Below, piece after piece: positions 1 to 5,161 of a stretch of DNA of 23,667 nucleotides. Under the pieces are notes generated by a model. That model made no database searches, was not told the DNA's origin, and worked only from the letters and a program-made list of their open reading frames with translations. Source of the DNA: a virus. The stretch spans positions 1 through 23,667 of IMG/VR virus record IMGVR_UViG_3300046004_002055; one strand, written 5' to 3'. A program made the position numbers and the translations under genes. Numbering within the stretch: position 1 is the first letter of the stretch; each line of letters opens with the position of its first letter.

Positions 1-51
1 GGATATGACAATTAAATCATCATAGATTATATCTATTAGCCTGATGTCCAT
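1..51 (-). CDS. Possible 5' end of a minus-strand gene leaving the window
   Basis: An ATG on the minus strand at 51-49 opens a frame that stays open to the left edge (17 codons, MDIRLIDIIYDDLIVIS). An in-frame stop lies 9 bases upstream, so this ATG would be the true start. It has the same orientation as the next two genes. The stretch is too short to identify and could be chance. Between it and the terminator near 250 (positions 52-246) I see no coding frame of note and no convincing RNA gene; this stretch probably holds its promoter and leader. Confidence 0.3.
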   Translation of the reverse strand, partial: MDIRLIDIIYDDLIVIS

Positions 52-246
52 TGAGTTTTAAGGCAAACAGCCAAAGAAAACTGTAGTATAATTAACTAAA
101 TTGTAATGCACTTGCCCTTCAACCGTTATAATATTTCTATTATAAGAGTAACAGTAATCTGCAAGCTCTATTCCTGTTCACACTTCCTACATTACAATAT
201 AGTGTAGCACATAGTGCTTAGTAAGTTGGTACATAAGAACAAAAGT

Positions 247-265
247 AAAAGGGGCTTTCGCCCCC
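247..265 (-). terminator. Intrinsic terminator of the 270-533 gene
   Basis: Read on the minus strand, a GGGGC stem, a GAAA tetraloop and GCCCC are followed by TTTT and a further T-rich stretch. It starts only a few bases after the double TAG stop of the minus-strand gene ending at 270, so it is placed as that gene's terminator. Confidence 0.85.
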
Positions 266-269
266 TCTA

Positions 270-533
270 CTACATACCTAGTGTAAGGTTCAATTTTGGT
301 ACCAAGGCTTTGTACTCTTCAGTCACCCCTGTTAGTATATCAGTTTCTTTTCTGATAGATACCTCAAGGTCACCTTTGATGTGTAGCATACCTTCATTTA
401 ATTCAAGGTCTTCCTTGTCAAATGCCAATGTACTAACACCAAAGGTTCTGCCTTTTAATGCAACAGAGTAGTGTGTGTGTTGCTCACCTTTTGCCACAAA
501 GTTTGTAGCTTTCAATACTTTTACCTTAGTCAT
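270..533 (-). CDS. Small hypothetical protein, possibly an OB-fold/ssDNA-binding type
   Basis: Protein of 87 residues starting MTKVKVLKATNF and ending LVPKLNLTLGM. The frame stays open upstream to 638, but that extension (rich in Pro, Ser and Asn) crosses G-tract DNA and does not look like protein, so the ATG at 533 is preferred. The sequence alternates short beta-like segments with charged turns, as small beta-barrel phage proteins do. Comparison with small phage single-stranded DNA-binding proteins is only a guess from length and pattern. It ends in two consecutive TAG codons and is followed at once by a hairpin terminator, so it seems to be the last gene of its transcript. I do not recognise a family. 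Confidence 0.65.
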   Translation of the reverse strand: MTKVKVLKATNFVAKGEQHTHYSVALKGRTFGVSTLAFDKEDLELNEGMLHIKGDLEVSIRKETDILTGVTEEYKALVPKLNLTLGM

Positions 534-596
534 AGCTGCGGATTTATTAAGTTTGTTTATAGAACACAAGGGACTCGTTTCCCCTGCTAACTTTAT

Positions 597-739
597 GGGG
601 GGGTGTTGTTTGGGGCTGTATCCACGATTAGAACCCATACACCATTTTTATTATGGGGGGGGACACACATTCAGGTTTCAAAAAATATTTTTAAAAATTT
701 TTAGTGGGGGCATCAAATATCCTATATAAACATGGGGGG
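597..739. repeat. Cluster of homopolymeric G tracts in an intergenic region
   Basis: In AT-rich surroundings the plus strand has G runs at 597-603 (7), 612-615 (4), 655-662 (8), 706-710 (5) and 734-739 (6). Three of them follow an AT motif (TATGGGGGG twice, CATGGGGGG once). The stretch 534-792 between two minus-strand genes has no other convincing coding frame. It also holds CCCATA (634-639) facing TATGGG (652-657), a possible weak hairpin. Confidence 0.6.
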
Positions 740-741
740 TA

Positions 742-770
742 TAAAATAAAAAACCCCTACTAGAGGGGTT
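742..770 (-). terminator. Intrinsic terminator of the 793-1008 gene
   Basis: AACCCCT (752-758) pairs with AGGGGTT (764-770) around a 5-base loop. On the minus strand the stem is followed by a TTTTTTATTTTAT tract. It lies about 23 bases past the stop of the minus-strand gene that ends at 793. Confidence 0.85.
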
Positions 771-792
771 CTTAAATACAGTAAACTGAAAA

Positions 793-1008
793 TTACACTT
801 CTGTGCTTTCTACATCAGCTTTTACTACTTCTACTTTTTCAATTACTGCTTGTAGCTGCTCAGGTGTAGCACCTTCAGACAACAAAGCATTTAGAGAGGC
901 AATAGTAGCTTCAAGGGCTGAAATAGCCAAAGCAACTTGTTCTTGTTTAGCGTCTACAACTACTTGTAAATCATCTACTTTTTGTGATAATTCTTCGATT
1001 TTTGACAT
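793..1008 (-). CDS. Small all-helical, coiled-coil-like phage protein
   Basis: Protein of 71 residues starting MSKIEELSQKVDDLQ. Nearly the whole chain has heptad-like spacing of Leu, Val and Ile (residues 4-45 and 50-68), with a likely turn at SEGATPEQ. It has no Cys and no membrane segment, and is acidic. Short coiled-coil proteins of this kind are common in phages but have no fixed function, so none is assigned. The frame is open to an ATG at 1068, which would add 20 residues (MGFINIYLNSEE). I prefer 1008 because coiled-coil character begins there. A promoter-like ATTTGTACGT at 1087-1078 sits only 9 bases ahead of the upper ATG, so the longer form remains possible. Confidence 0.65.
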   Translation of the reverse strand: MSKIEELSQKVDDLQVVVDAKQEQVALAISALEATIASLNALLSEGATPEQLQAVIEKVEVVKADVESTEV

Positions 1009-1077
1009 TATAATGTTAAGTTTAAGGGTTACTTCTTCAGAGTTAAGATATATGTTTATGAATCCCATACTATATAT

Positions 1078-1087
1078 ACGTACAAAT
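1078..1087 (-). promoter_or_regulatory. Putative -7-type promoter motif of the leftward unit
   Basis: Minus-strand ATTTGTACGT, preceded by CTT to give a TATTTG core like the Bacteroidota -7 box. The same 10-mer occurs on the plus strand at 12951-12960, just upstream of the scaffold gene. No clear TTG -33 box is visible at the expected distance, so confidence is limited. Confidence 0.35.
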
Positions 1088-1147
1088 AAGTCCTAAAGTT
1101 TCCACTTAACAGAAATTTAATATCGTAACTTTTTACTATCTTGCAAG

Positions 1148-1164
1148 TATAATTGCTATATTTA
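1148..1164 (+). promoter_or_regulatory. Putative promoter with an element shared with the capsid operon
   Basis: TATAATTGCTATAT at 1148-1161 runs into TATATTTA (1157-1164), a near match to the TAnnTTTG -7 box, 18 bases before the ATG at 1175. The 14-mer recurs exactly at 12894-12907, upstream of the scaffold and capsid genes. Both copies have TTG a few bases upstream (1141-1143 and 12889-12891). Confidence 0.5.
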
Positions 1165-1174
1165 TTTTAAGAAA

Positions 1175-1510
1175 ATGAAGAAAATCATCATACCTATCTA
1201 TCAAAGAGTGCTTTTTGTCCACATTGGAGTACCCTCTGAACGTACATCCAAGAAACATAACCTAAGTATTAACCCCACAGACATAGCTTGCGTACATGAA
1301 ACTGATGATGGAATATTCGTATGGTTTTCGTCTACAGAGTTTAAAGCTTCCATAGCTACACATGAATCAGTACATATCAAAAACCTTGTATTTGACCAGA
1401 TAGCAGCTAAACCAGACTTTGAAAATGATGAGCATGAAGCTTATTTTGTAGAATGGATTGTAGAGACAATAGAAAAAGTTTACAAAAAACATACTAGCTC
1501 AAAGCAGTAA
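1175..1510 (+). CDS. Zincin-like phage protein (HExxH motif)
   Basis: Protein of 111 residues. HESVH at residues 63-67 matches the HExxH zinc-binding signature of gluzincin-type metallopeptidases. About 18 residues on, NDEHEAYFVEW (84-94) offers the acidic third ligand (E86 or E88) followed by an Ala-Tyr helix. This resembles the small phage zincin-like proteins with the layout HExxH then DExxAY. The N-terminal 60 residues are beta-rich. No signal peptide or membrane segment is seen, so it should act inside the infected cell. Its substrate is unknown; it could be an inactive zinc-binding fold. It begins the rightward unit after the divergence point, has its own promoter, and its last 17 bases overlap a convergent minus-strand gene. 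Confidence 0.75.
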   Translation: MKKIIIPIYQRVLFVHIGVPSERTSKKHNLSINPTDIACVHETDDGIFVWFSSTEFKASIATHESVHIKNLVFDQIAAKPDFENDEHEAYFVEWIVETIEKVYKKHTSSKQ

Positions 1511-1826
1511 TATCTACACTTTTTATATTTTTAAATTTCTCTGCATTAATAAATACTTTGTAATACCTAAATACTTTCCAAAGTACTTTTAAACACATAG
1601 AAGGATTTTTGTAAAGAAAACTGAACAAAGGCTGTCCTTCAGAAATTCCTTTAGATACTTTAACCAAAACTATTGTCTTACTACCATTTAGTAGTGTCAC
1701 TTTAAATACATTATGCTCCCAAGAACGATTTGCATTTATATAAACAAACATAAAGCGTACATTAAAATTAGAGTATTCTTGTACACCTAAAACGGCATTA
1801 GCCAATAAAAATTTAATTGCTTTCAT
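1494..1826 (-). CDS. Hypothetical basic protein, convergent with the zincin-like gene
   Basis: Protein of 110 residues starting MKAIKFLLANAVLGVQ. It has a hydrophobic N-terminus (residues 4-14) and alternating beta-like strands, and is rich in Lys, Phe, Val and Tyr. The ATG at 1826 is preferred over one 24 bases upstream (1850) because a good Bacteroidota promoter ends at 1840, which would put the upper ATG upstream of the transcription start. That promoter is the main evidence that this is real and not a shadow. No family is recognised. Its 3' end overlaps the 1175-1510 gene by 17 bases, so the two transcripts would be antisense at their ends, and no separate terminator fits between them. 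Confidence 0.6.
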   Translation of the reverse strand: MKAIKFLLANAVLGVQEYSNFNVRFMFVYINANRSWEHNVFKVTLLNGSKTIVLVKVSKGISEGQPLFSFLYKNPSMCLKVLWKVFRYYKVFINAEKFKNIKSVDITALS

Positions 1827-1839
1827 AAAAAAGTTTTGG

Positions 1840-1870
1840 TAAAGATACAAAAAAGTATAACCATTCCAAA
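1840..1870 (-). promoter_or_regulatory. Bacteroidota-type promoter for the 1494-1826 gene
   Basis: On the minus strand TTTG (1870-1867) is followed by exactly 19 bases and then TATCTTTA (1847-1840), a 7/8 match to TAnnTTTG. The start codon lies 14 bases beyond. Confidence 0.6.
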
Positions 1871-1889
1871 TAATTTTCGTATTATTGCA

Positions 1890-2176
1890 CAGTGATAGCG
1901 AAGTAGTTCTTTCTTTCCTGGTAATAAGACTTAAGGGTAATGCTATCTGACCTTAAGGACTCAATTAATAAGATTAGACATTCTGTCTATTTTCTTACCC
2001 AATACAATATTGTCTTATTATTGATAAACTATAGCCCCCAATAAGTAGTGGAAGGATACTGGATCAGATAGTTATATTAAAGATATTTATATCTTTGGAA
2101 GTTAAGTTTAATGACTTCCCCACACATGAATTGCCCCCTTGTCATGTGGATGGTTTTTTCCAAAGGGGGCTTTTTT
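1890..2176 (+). ncRNA. Candidate structured non-coding RNA or long structured leader
   Basis: The interval 1851-2214 has no credible gene but many hairpins: CTTAAGG 1930-1936 with CCTTAAG 1951-1957; TAGACA 1975-1980 with TGTCTA 1984-1989 (3-base loop); AAAGATA 2079-2085 with TATCTTT 2090-2096 (4-base loop); GGAAGTTA 2097-2104 with TGACTTCC 2112-2119 (one G-U pair, 7-base loop). TAATAAGAC 1922-1930 can pair with GTCTTATTA 2012-2020, enclosing the first two. The loop of the first hairpin (CTATCTGA 1943-1950) is fully complementary to TCAGATAG 2064-2071, and in part to GATAGC 1894-1899, giving a possible pseudoknot or switch. It ends in an intrinsic terminator. I do not recognise an RNA class. 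A 34-codon frame at 1940-2044 lies inside and is probably chance. Its promoter and 5' end are not resolved. Confidence 0.5.
2133..2176 (+). terminator. Strong intrinsic terminator with an overlapping alternative stem
   Basis: GCCCCCTT (2133-2140) pairs with AAGGGGGC (2163-2170), followed by six T. An inner stem TGGA 2147-2150 / TCCA 2159-2162 shortens the loop. CACATGA (2123-2129) can pair with TCATGTG (2142-2148); this stem encloses the left arm of the terminator, so the two form an H-type pseudoknot or compete. A second GCCCCC at 2034-2039 could also capture the right arm. Confidence 0.8.
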
Positions 2177-2184
2177 AACAATCG

Positions 2185-2200
2185 GGTTAGCAAGCTAACC
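2185..2200. promoter_or_regulatory. Perfect inverted repeat before the nuclease gene
   Basis: GGTTAGC (2185-2191), AA, GCTAACC (2194-2200): a 7-base perfect palindrome with a 2-base centre, 15 bases before the ATG at 2215 and after the terminator. It could be an operator for a dimeric regulator or a hairpin at the 5' end of the mRNA. No T tract follows, so it is not a terminator. Confidence 0.5.
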
Positions 2201-2214
2201 GTATAAATAGTAGC

Positions 2215-2916
2215 ATGAAAAACAAAAGAAAATACAGTGATCAGCAGATACAAGGACTAAGAGAAAGGAACATTAAAAAGTTTAAAGAAAGTCAAGAAAA
2301 TGAAAAAATGTATGCTGAAATAAATAAACTAGTTCAGCAAAGAGTTAAAAAAGCTGTACAAAAAGAAAAAGATCTACACATGGCTAAAAGTGAAAGCCAG
2401 TTAAAAACAGCAGAGTACTTTAAAGAAAAGTTACTTAAGTCTATGACTGAGACAGAGCAACATATCTGTACATTATTAGACCTAGCGTTTGTAAAGTATG
2501 AAGCACAAAAGATAATACACCTACGTGAAGGTAAATTCATTATTGTAGATTTCTGCATACAAGATAAGTATATATTAGAACTAGATGGAGGCCAGCACTT
2601 TGAAGAAATAAAGATGTTTGAGGATTCTGTAAGAGATCATATACTTAAACAAATGGGATATACTGTAAAGAGAGTTAGCAATGCTTTGCTTAAAAATATA
2701 ACCATAGAAGCATTTAAAAAGTATTTACACAGCTTTAAAAATCCTAAAAAACTATCTACCTATAAAAGAAAAGATATAGTACGATTTGGTAAACATAAGG
2801 GTAAGTCTGTAGAGGAGCTTTTAGCAGAAGATCCAAAATACCTAATATGGATGTTTAGAACTGAAATTTGTATTTTTGAAAAAGATATTTTAAAATTATT
2901 GGATATAAGACCATAA
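2215..2916 (+). CDS. DUF559/Vsr-like PD-(D/E)XK nuclease fused to an ExoX-like C-terminal domain
   Basis: Protein of 233 residues in three parts. Residues 1-75 are highly charged and helical, likely coiled coil. Residues 78-175 form a DUF559/very-short-patch-repair-type endonuclease core: VDF (D112), LELDGGQH (E122, D124, H128) and then DxxRDxxLKxxGY with RVSN (140-155), the usual DUF559 ending. Residues 188-217 (RFGKHKGKSVEELLAEDPKY...W) match the small domain found at the C-terminus of ExoX-type exonucleases. The likely role is DNA cleavage or processing in the cytoplasm, in recombination, repair, or attack on host or rival DNA; the sequence does not decide which. The gene follows a terminator and palindrome and precedes the chaperonin operon, which has its own promoter. 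Confidence 0.75.
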   Translation: MKNKRKYSDQQIQGLRERNIKKFKESQENEKMYAEINKLVQQRVKKAVQKEKDLHMAKSESQLKTAEYFKEKLLKSMTETEQHICTLLDLAFVKYEAQKIIHLREGKFIIVDFCIQDKYILELDGGQHFEEIKMFEDSVRDHILKQMGYTVKRVSNALLKNITIEAFKKYLHSFKNPKKLSTYKRKDIVRFGKHKGKSVEELLAEDPKYLIWMFRTEICIFEKDILKLLDIRP

Positions 2917-2921
2917 TTTTC

Positions 2922-2951
2922 TTGTTTGTCTCAAAATAATACCTATATTTG
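2922..2951 (+). promoter_or_regulatory. Bacteroidota-type promoter of the groEL-groES operon
   Basis: TTG at 2922-2924, a 19-base spacer, then TATATTTG at 2944-2951, a full match to the TAnnTTTG -7 box. The A-rich leader AAAACAATACAAAAA leads to the ATG at 2970. It lies in the short gap after the nuclease stop (2916). Confidence 0.75.
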
Positions 2952-2969
2952 CTCAAAACAATACAAAAA

Positions 2970-4535
2970 ATGAGCAAAATAATAGAATTTCACACAAGAT
3001 CCCTTCAGAAAGGTGCTAACATTTTAGCAAATGCTGTAAAAGGTACTCTTGGGCCACAAGGAAGGAATGTAATCCTCTCACGTCAATTTAATCCACCACA
3101 CATAACTAAAGATGGTGTTAGTGTAGCAGCTTCAATAAAGCTTGAAGATCCAAATGAAGGACTAGGAGCACAGTTATTCCAAGAGATAGCTAACAAAACA
3201 TTGGAAGTAGCAGGTGATGGTACAACTTCTTCTATAGTTTTAGCTCAACACATTCTTAATGAAGGACTTCTTCTTATTTCGCAAGGAGTAAATCCTGTAA
3301 AACTGAAGAAAGGTATAGAGCTTGCAACAGCAGATGCAATACTTTCTATAAGAGCTCAATCTTTACTACTACAAAAAGACTCAATTCTAAATGTAGCTAC
3401 TATTTCAGCTAACAATGATTATGAAATAGGTAAACTAATAGCTGATGCTGTAAATCTAGTAGGAGAAGAAGGTCTAATTACTGTAGAAGAATCTCGTTCT
3501 ACTGAAACATACATAGAAGTTACAGAAGGTCTTAAGATAGAAAAAGGCTACATATCTCCTTATTTTGTTACTGATCCAAACAAGATGGTAGTAGAATACC
3601 AGGATGCTCTTATTTTAATTACAGACGAGAAAATAACCCAAACTACACAAATTCTAAAATACTTAGAAGCTTGTGTAAAAGAGCAAAGAGCTCTTATTAT
3701 TATTTGTGAAGATTTAGTAGATGAAGCTCTTTCTACACTTGTAGTAAACAGAATGAAAGGTATCAAAGTAGCAGCTATCAAAGCTCCTGCACATGGTGAC
3801 CATAAGAAAGAACTACTACAAGACATAGCTACCATAACAGGTGGTTTATATATTACTCAAGATAAAGGCTTATCTTTAGAATCTTCTCAATTATCTGCTT
3901 TAGGACAATCAGACATAAAAATCTTTAAAGACTCTACTACCTTAATTAATGGTAAAGGCAAAAAAGAAGACATCTTGATAAGAGTAAATCAAATAAAGGA
4001 ACAAGCCAAACACGTAGAACTACAGTTTGACCAAGACAGACTTACCAAAAGAGCACAAAAACTTTCAGGAGGAGCAGCTGTATTATATGTAGGAGCAACT
4101 ACAGAAACAGCCCTGAAAGAAAAAGCTGATAGAATTGATGATGCACTTTGTGCAACAAAAGCTGCAATAGCTGAAGGTATAGTACCAGGAGGAGGAACAG
4201 CATTTATAAAAGCAATATCTTCTATCTCTTCAAATAAAGACAAAGACATACAAGCAGGTATAGACTTAATAAAGAAAGCATTAGAAGCACCCTTAAGACA
4301 AATATTATCTAATGCAGGCTTAGAAGAAGATCCTATAATCTCAAAAGTAAAAAAAGGCAAGCAGTTTAATGCCAAATCTGAACAATACGAAAATCTCTTA
4401 GAAACAGGAGTAATAGACCCAACAAAAGTAGTAAGAGTAGCCTTGGAAAACGCATCATCAGTATGTGCACTATTCCTAACTACATCTTGTGTAGTAGCAG
4501 AAAAATATGTAGAAACCCCAATGAATTTTAATTAA
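2970..4535 (+). CDS. groEL: Phage-encoded chaperonin GroEL (Hsp60)
   Basis: Protein of 521 residues, against 548 in E. coli. GroEL assembles into rings that refold proteins using ATP. Nucleotide-site motifs are intact: GTLGPQGRN (25-33), ITKDGVSVA (45-53, D48), AGDGTTSS (81-88, D83), PGGGTA (406-411), and the catalytic Asp equivalent to D398 in RIDDALCAT (D391). Apical residues that bind clients and GroES also appear kept: Y-Y-F in GYISPYF (193-199), ILKYLEA, and ALSTLVVN. The C-terminal Gly-Gly-Met tail is missing; the chain ends VAEKYVETPMNFN. The upstream TTG at 2949 is not the start because it overlaps the -7 box. Seven bases separate the gene from groES. Placement beside terminase and capsid genes shows it is phage-borne. 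It probably folds capsid, tail or polymerase proteins. Confidence 0.95.
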   Translation: MSKIIEFHTRSLQKGANILANAVKGTLGPQGRNVILSRQFNPPHITKDGVSVAASIKLEDPNEGLGAQLFQEIANKTLEVAGDGTTSSIVLAQHILNEGLLLISQGVNPVKLKKGIELATADAILSIRAQSLLLQKDSILNVATISANNDYEIGKLIADAVNLVGEEGLITVEESRSTETYIEVTEGLKIEKGYISPYFVTDPNKMVVEYQDALILITDEKITQTTQILKYLEACVKEQRALIIICEDLVDEALSTLVVNRMKGIKVAAIKAPAHGDHKKELLQDIATITGGLYITQDKGLSLESSQLSALGQSDIKIFKDSTTLINGKGKKEDILIRVNQIKEQAKHVELQFDQDRLTKRAQKLSGGAAVLYVGATTETALKEKADRIDDALCATKAAIAEGIVPGGGTAFIKAISSISSNKDKDIQAGIDLIKKALEAPLRQILSNAGLEEDPIISKVKKGKQFNAKSEQYENLLETGVIDPTKVVRVALENASSVCALFLTTSCVVAEKYVETPMNFN

Positions 4536-4542
4536 TATATAT

Positions 4543-4818
4543 ATGAAAGCACCAAACTTAACACCAGTACCTCTTGGAGAAAGAGTAATTATAGAACCAA
4601 TAGTGGAAAAGCAAGAATCAGAGTTATTCTTAGCTGAAAGTAAAATGCCACCTGCAACACAAGGCATAGTAAAAGCTGTATCAGAACAGGTAACTACCTT
4701 AAAAGTAGGAGATGTAGTACAGTTTAGCCCTAATACAGGAGTACCTTTACTTATGGTAGATAATGCATACTTGCTTATGCGGGTAGGAGATGTAATTTGT
4801 AAATTTGTTGAACTATGA
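4543..4818 (+). CDS. groES: Phage-encoded co-chaperonin GroES
   Basis: Protein of 91 residues, against 97 in E. coli. It has the GroES plan: PLGERVIIEPI (10-20) for the usual PLxDRVxxK strand; a mobile loop (about 22-38) with LFL (28-30) in place of the IVL tripeptide that docks on GroEL; TQGIVKAV for the usual TxGxVxAVG; KVGDVVQF (54-61); and a C-terminal strand VGDVICKFVE. It caps the GroEL ring and closes the folding chamber. It lies 7 bases after groEL, and its stop overlaps the next start by 4 bases (ATGA), so the genes are co-transcribed and probably translationally coupled. The altered loop and shortened roof region suggest a pair matched to the phage GroEL or its clients. Confidence 0.92.
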   Translation: MKAPNLTPVPLGERVIIEPIVEKQESELFLAESKMPPATQGIVKAVSEQVTTLKVGDVVQFSPNTGVPLLMVDNAYLLMRVGDVICKFVEL

Positions 4819-5150
4819 AACTAAAAATAAATGAGTTAACTAAAGAAGTATTCATTGAAAAAGGCTTTGAACAATCTAAAGTAAATAATTTATTAGATTG
4901 GTTATTAGAAAATCGTGAAAATTACACTATTAGTGCTACATCTGAATTTTCTAATATTACAAAGATAGGAATTACTATAGATAAAAGCCCAATCTGTTTT
5001 CCTTGGCAAACAGCTCAAGTACCTATTTATAATGCTACTTTAGAAGGAATAGAGCCAGAAGAAGACTTCCCCGAAAGAAGAAAAATCTCTTTTACCAGAG
5101 ATAGTGAAGGATTTTTCAATATAGATGTAGAAGATTATCCACTAGTATAA
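4815..5150 (+). CDS. Hypothetical protein coupled to groES
   Basis: Protein of 111 residues (MKLKINELTKEVF...) overlapping the groES stop by 4 bases. The N-terminal third is helical and the rest beta-like, with conserved-looking aromatic and Pro positions (ICFPWQTAQVP, 60-70) and an acidic end. It has no signal peptide or membrane segment. I do not recognise the family. Its place between groES and the DUF2829 gene, with 11 bases to the latter, suggests it belongs to the same accessory transcript; whether it is a chaperonin partner or an anti-defence factor cannot be told. Confidence 0.7.
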   Translation: MKLKINELTKEVFIEKGFEQSKVNNLLDWLLENRENYTISATSEFSNITKIGITIDKSPICFPWQTAQVPIYNATLEGIEPEEDFPERRKISFTRDSEGFFNIDVEDYPLV

Positions 5151-5161
5151 ATTTAAAACTA

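Noticed and set aside
100-213. tRNA-like fragments such as GTTCACACTTCC before the first terminator
   Set aside because: No acceptor, D-arm and anticodon stems could be assembled on either strand.
534-638. N-terminal extension of the 270-533 gene up to an ATG at 638
   Set aside because: The added residues are low in typical protein character and encoded by the G-tract intergenic DNA; the ATG at 533 gives a compact protein.
1940-2044. 34-codon open frame inside the structured RNA candidate
   Set aside because: Short, with no family resemblance; it spans the predicted stems and is expected by chance in this AT-rich stretch. A leader peptide cannot be fully excluded.
2185-2200. Reading the palindrome as a terminator
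   Set aside because: No T tract follows on either strand.
2949-2969. TTG start seven codons upstream of the groEL ATG
   Set aside because: It lies inside the TATATTTG promoter box, and the ATG at 2970 begins the conserved GroEL sequence.
3560-4375. Minus-strand open frames within groEL and similar ones inside terminase, portal and fibre genes
   Set aside because: They are antisense shadows of clearly coding plus-strand genes and have no promoters or start signals of their own.
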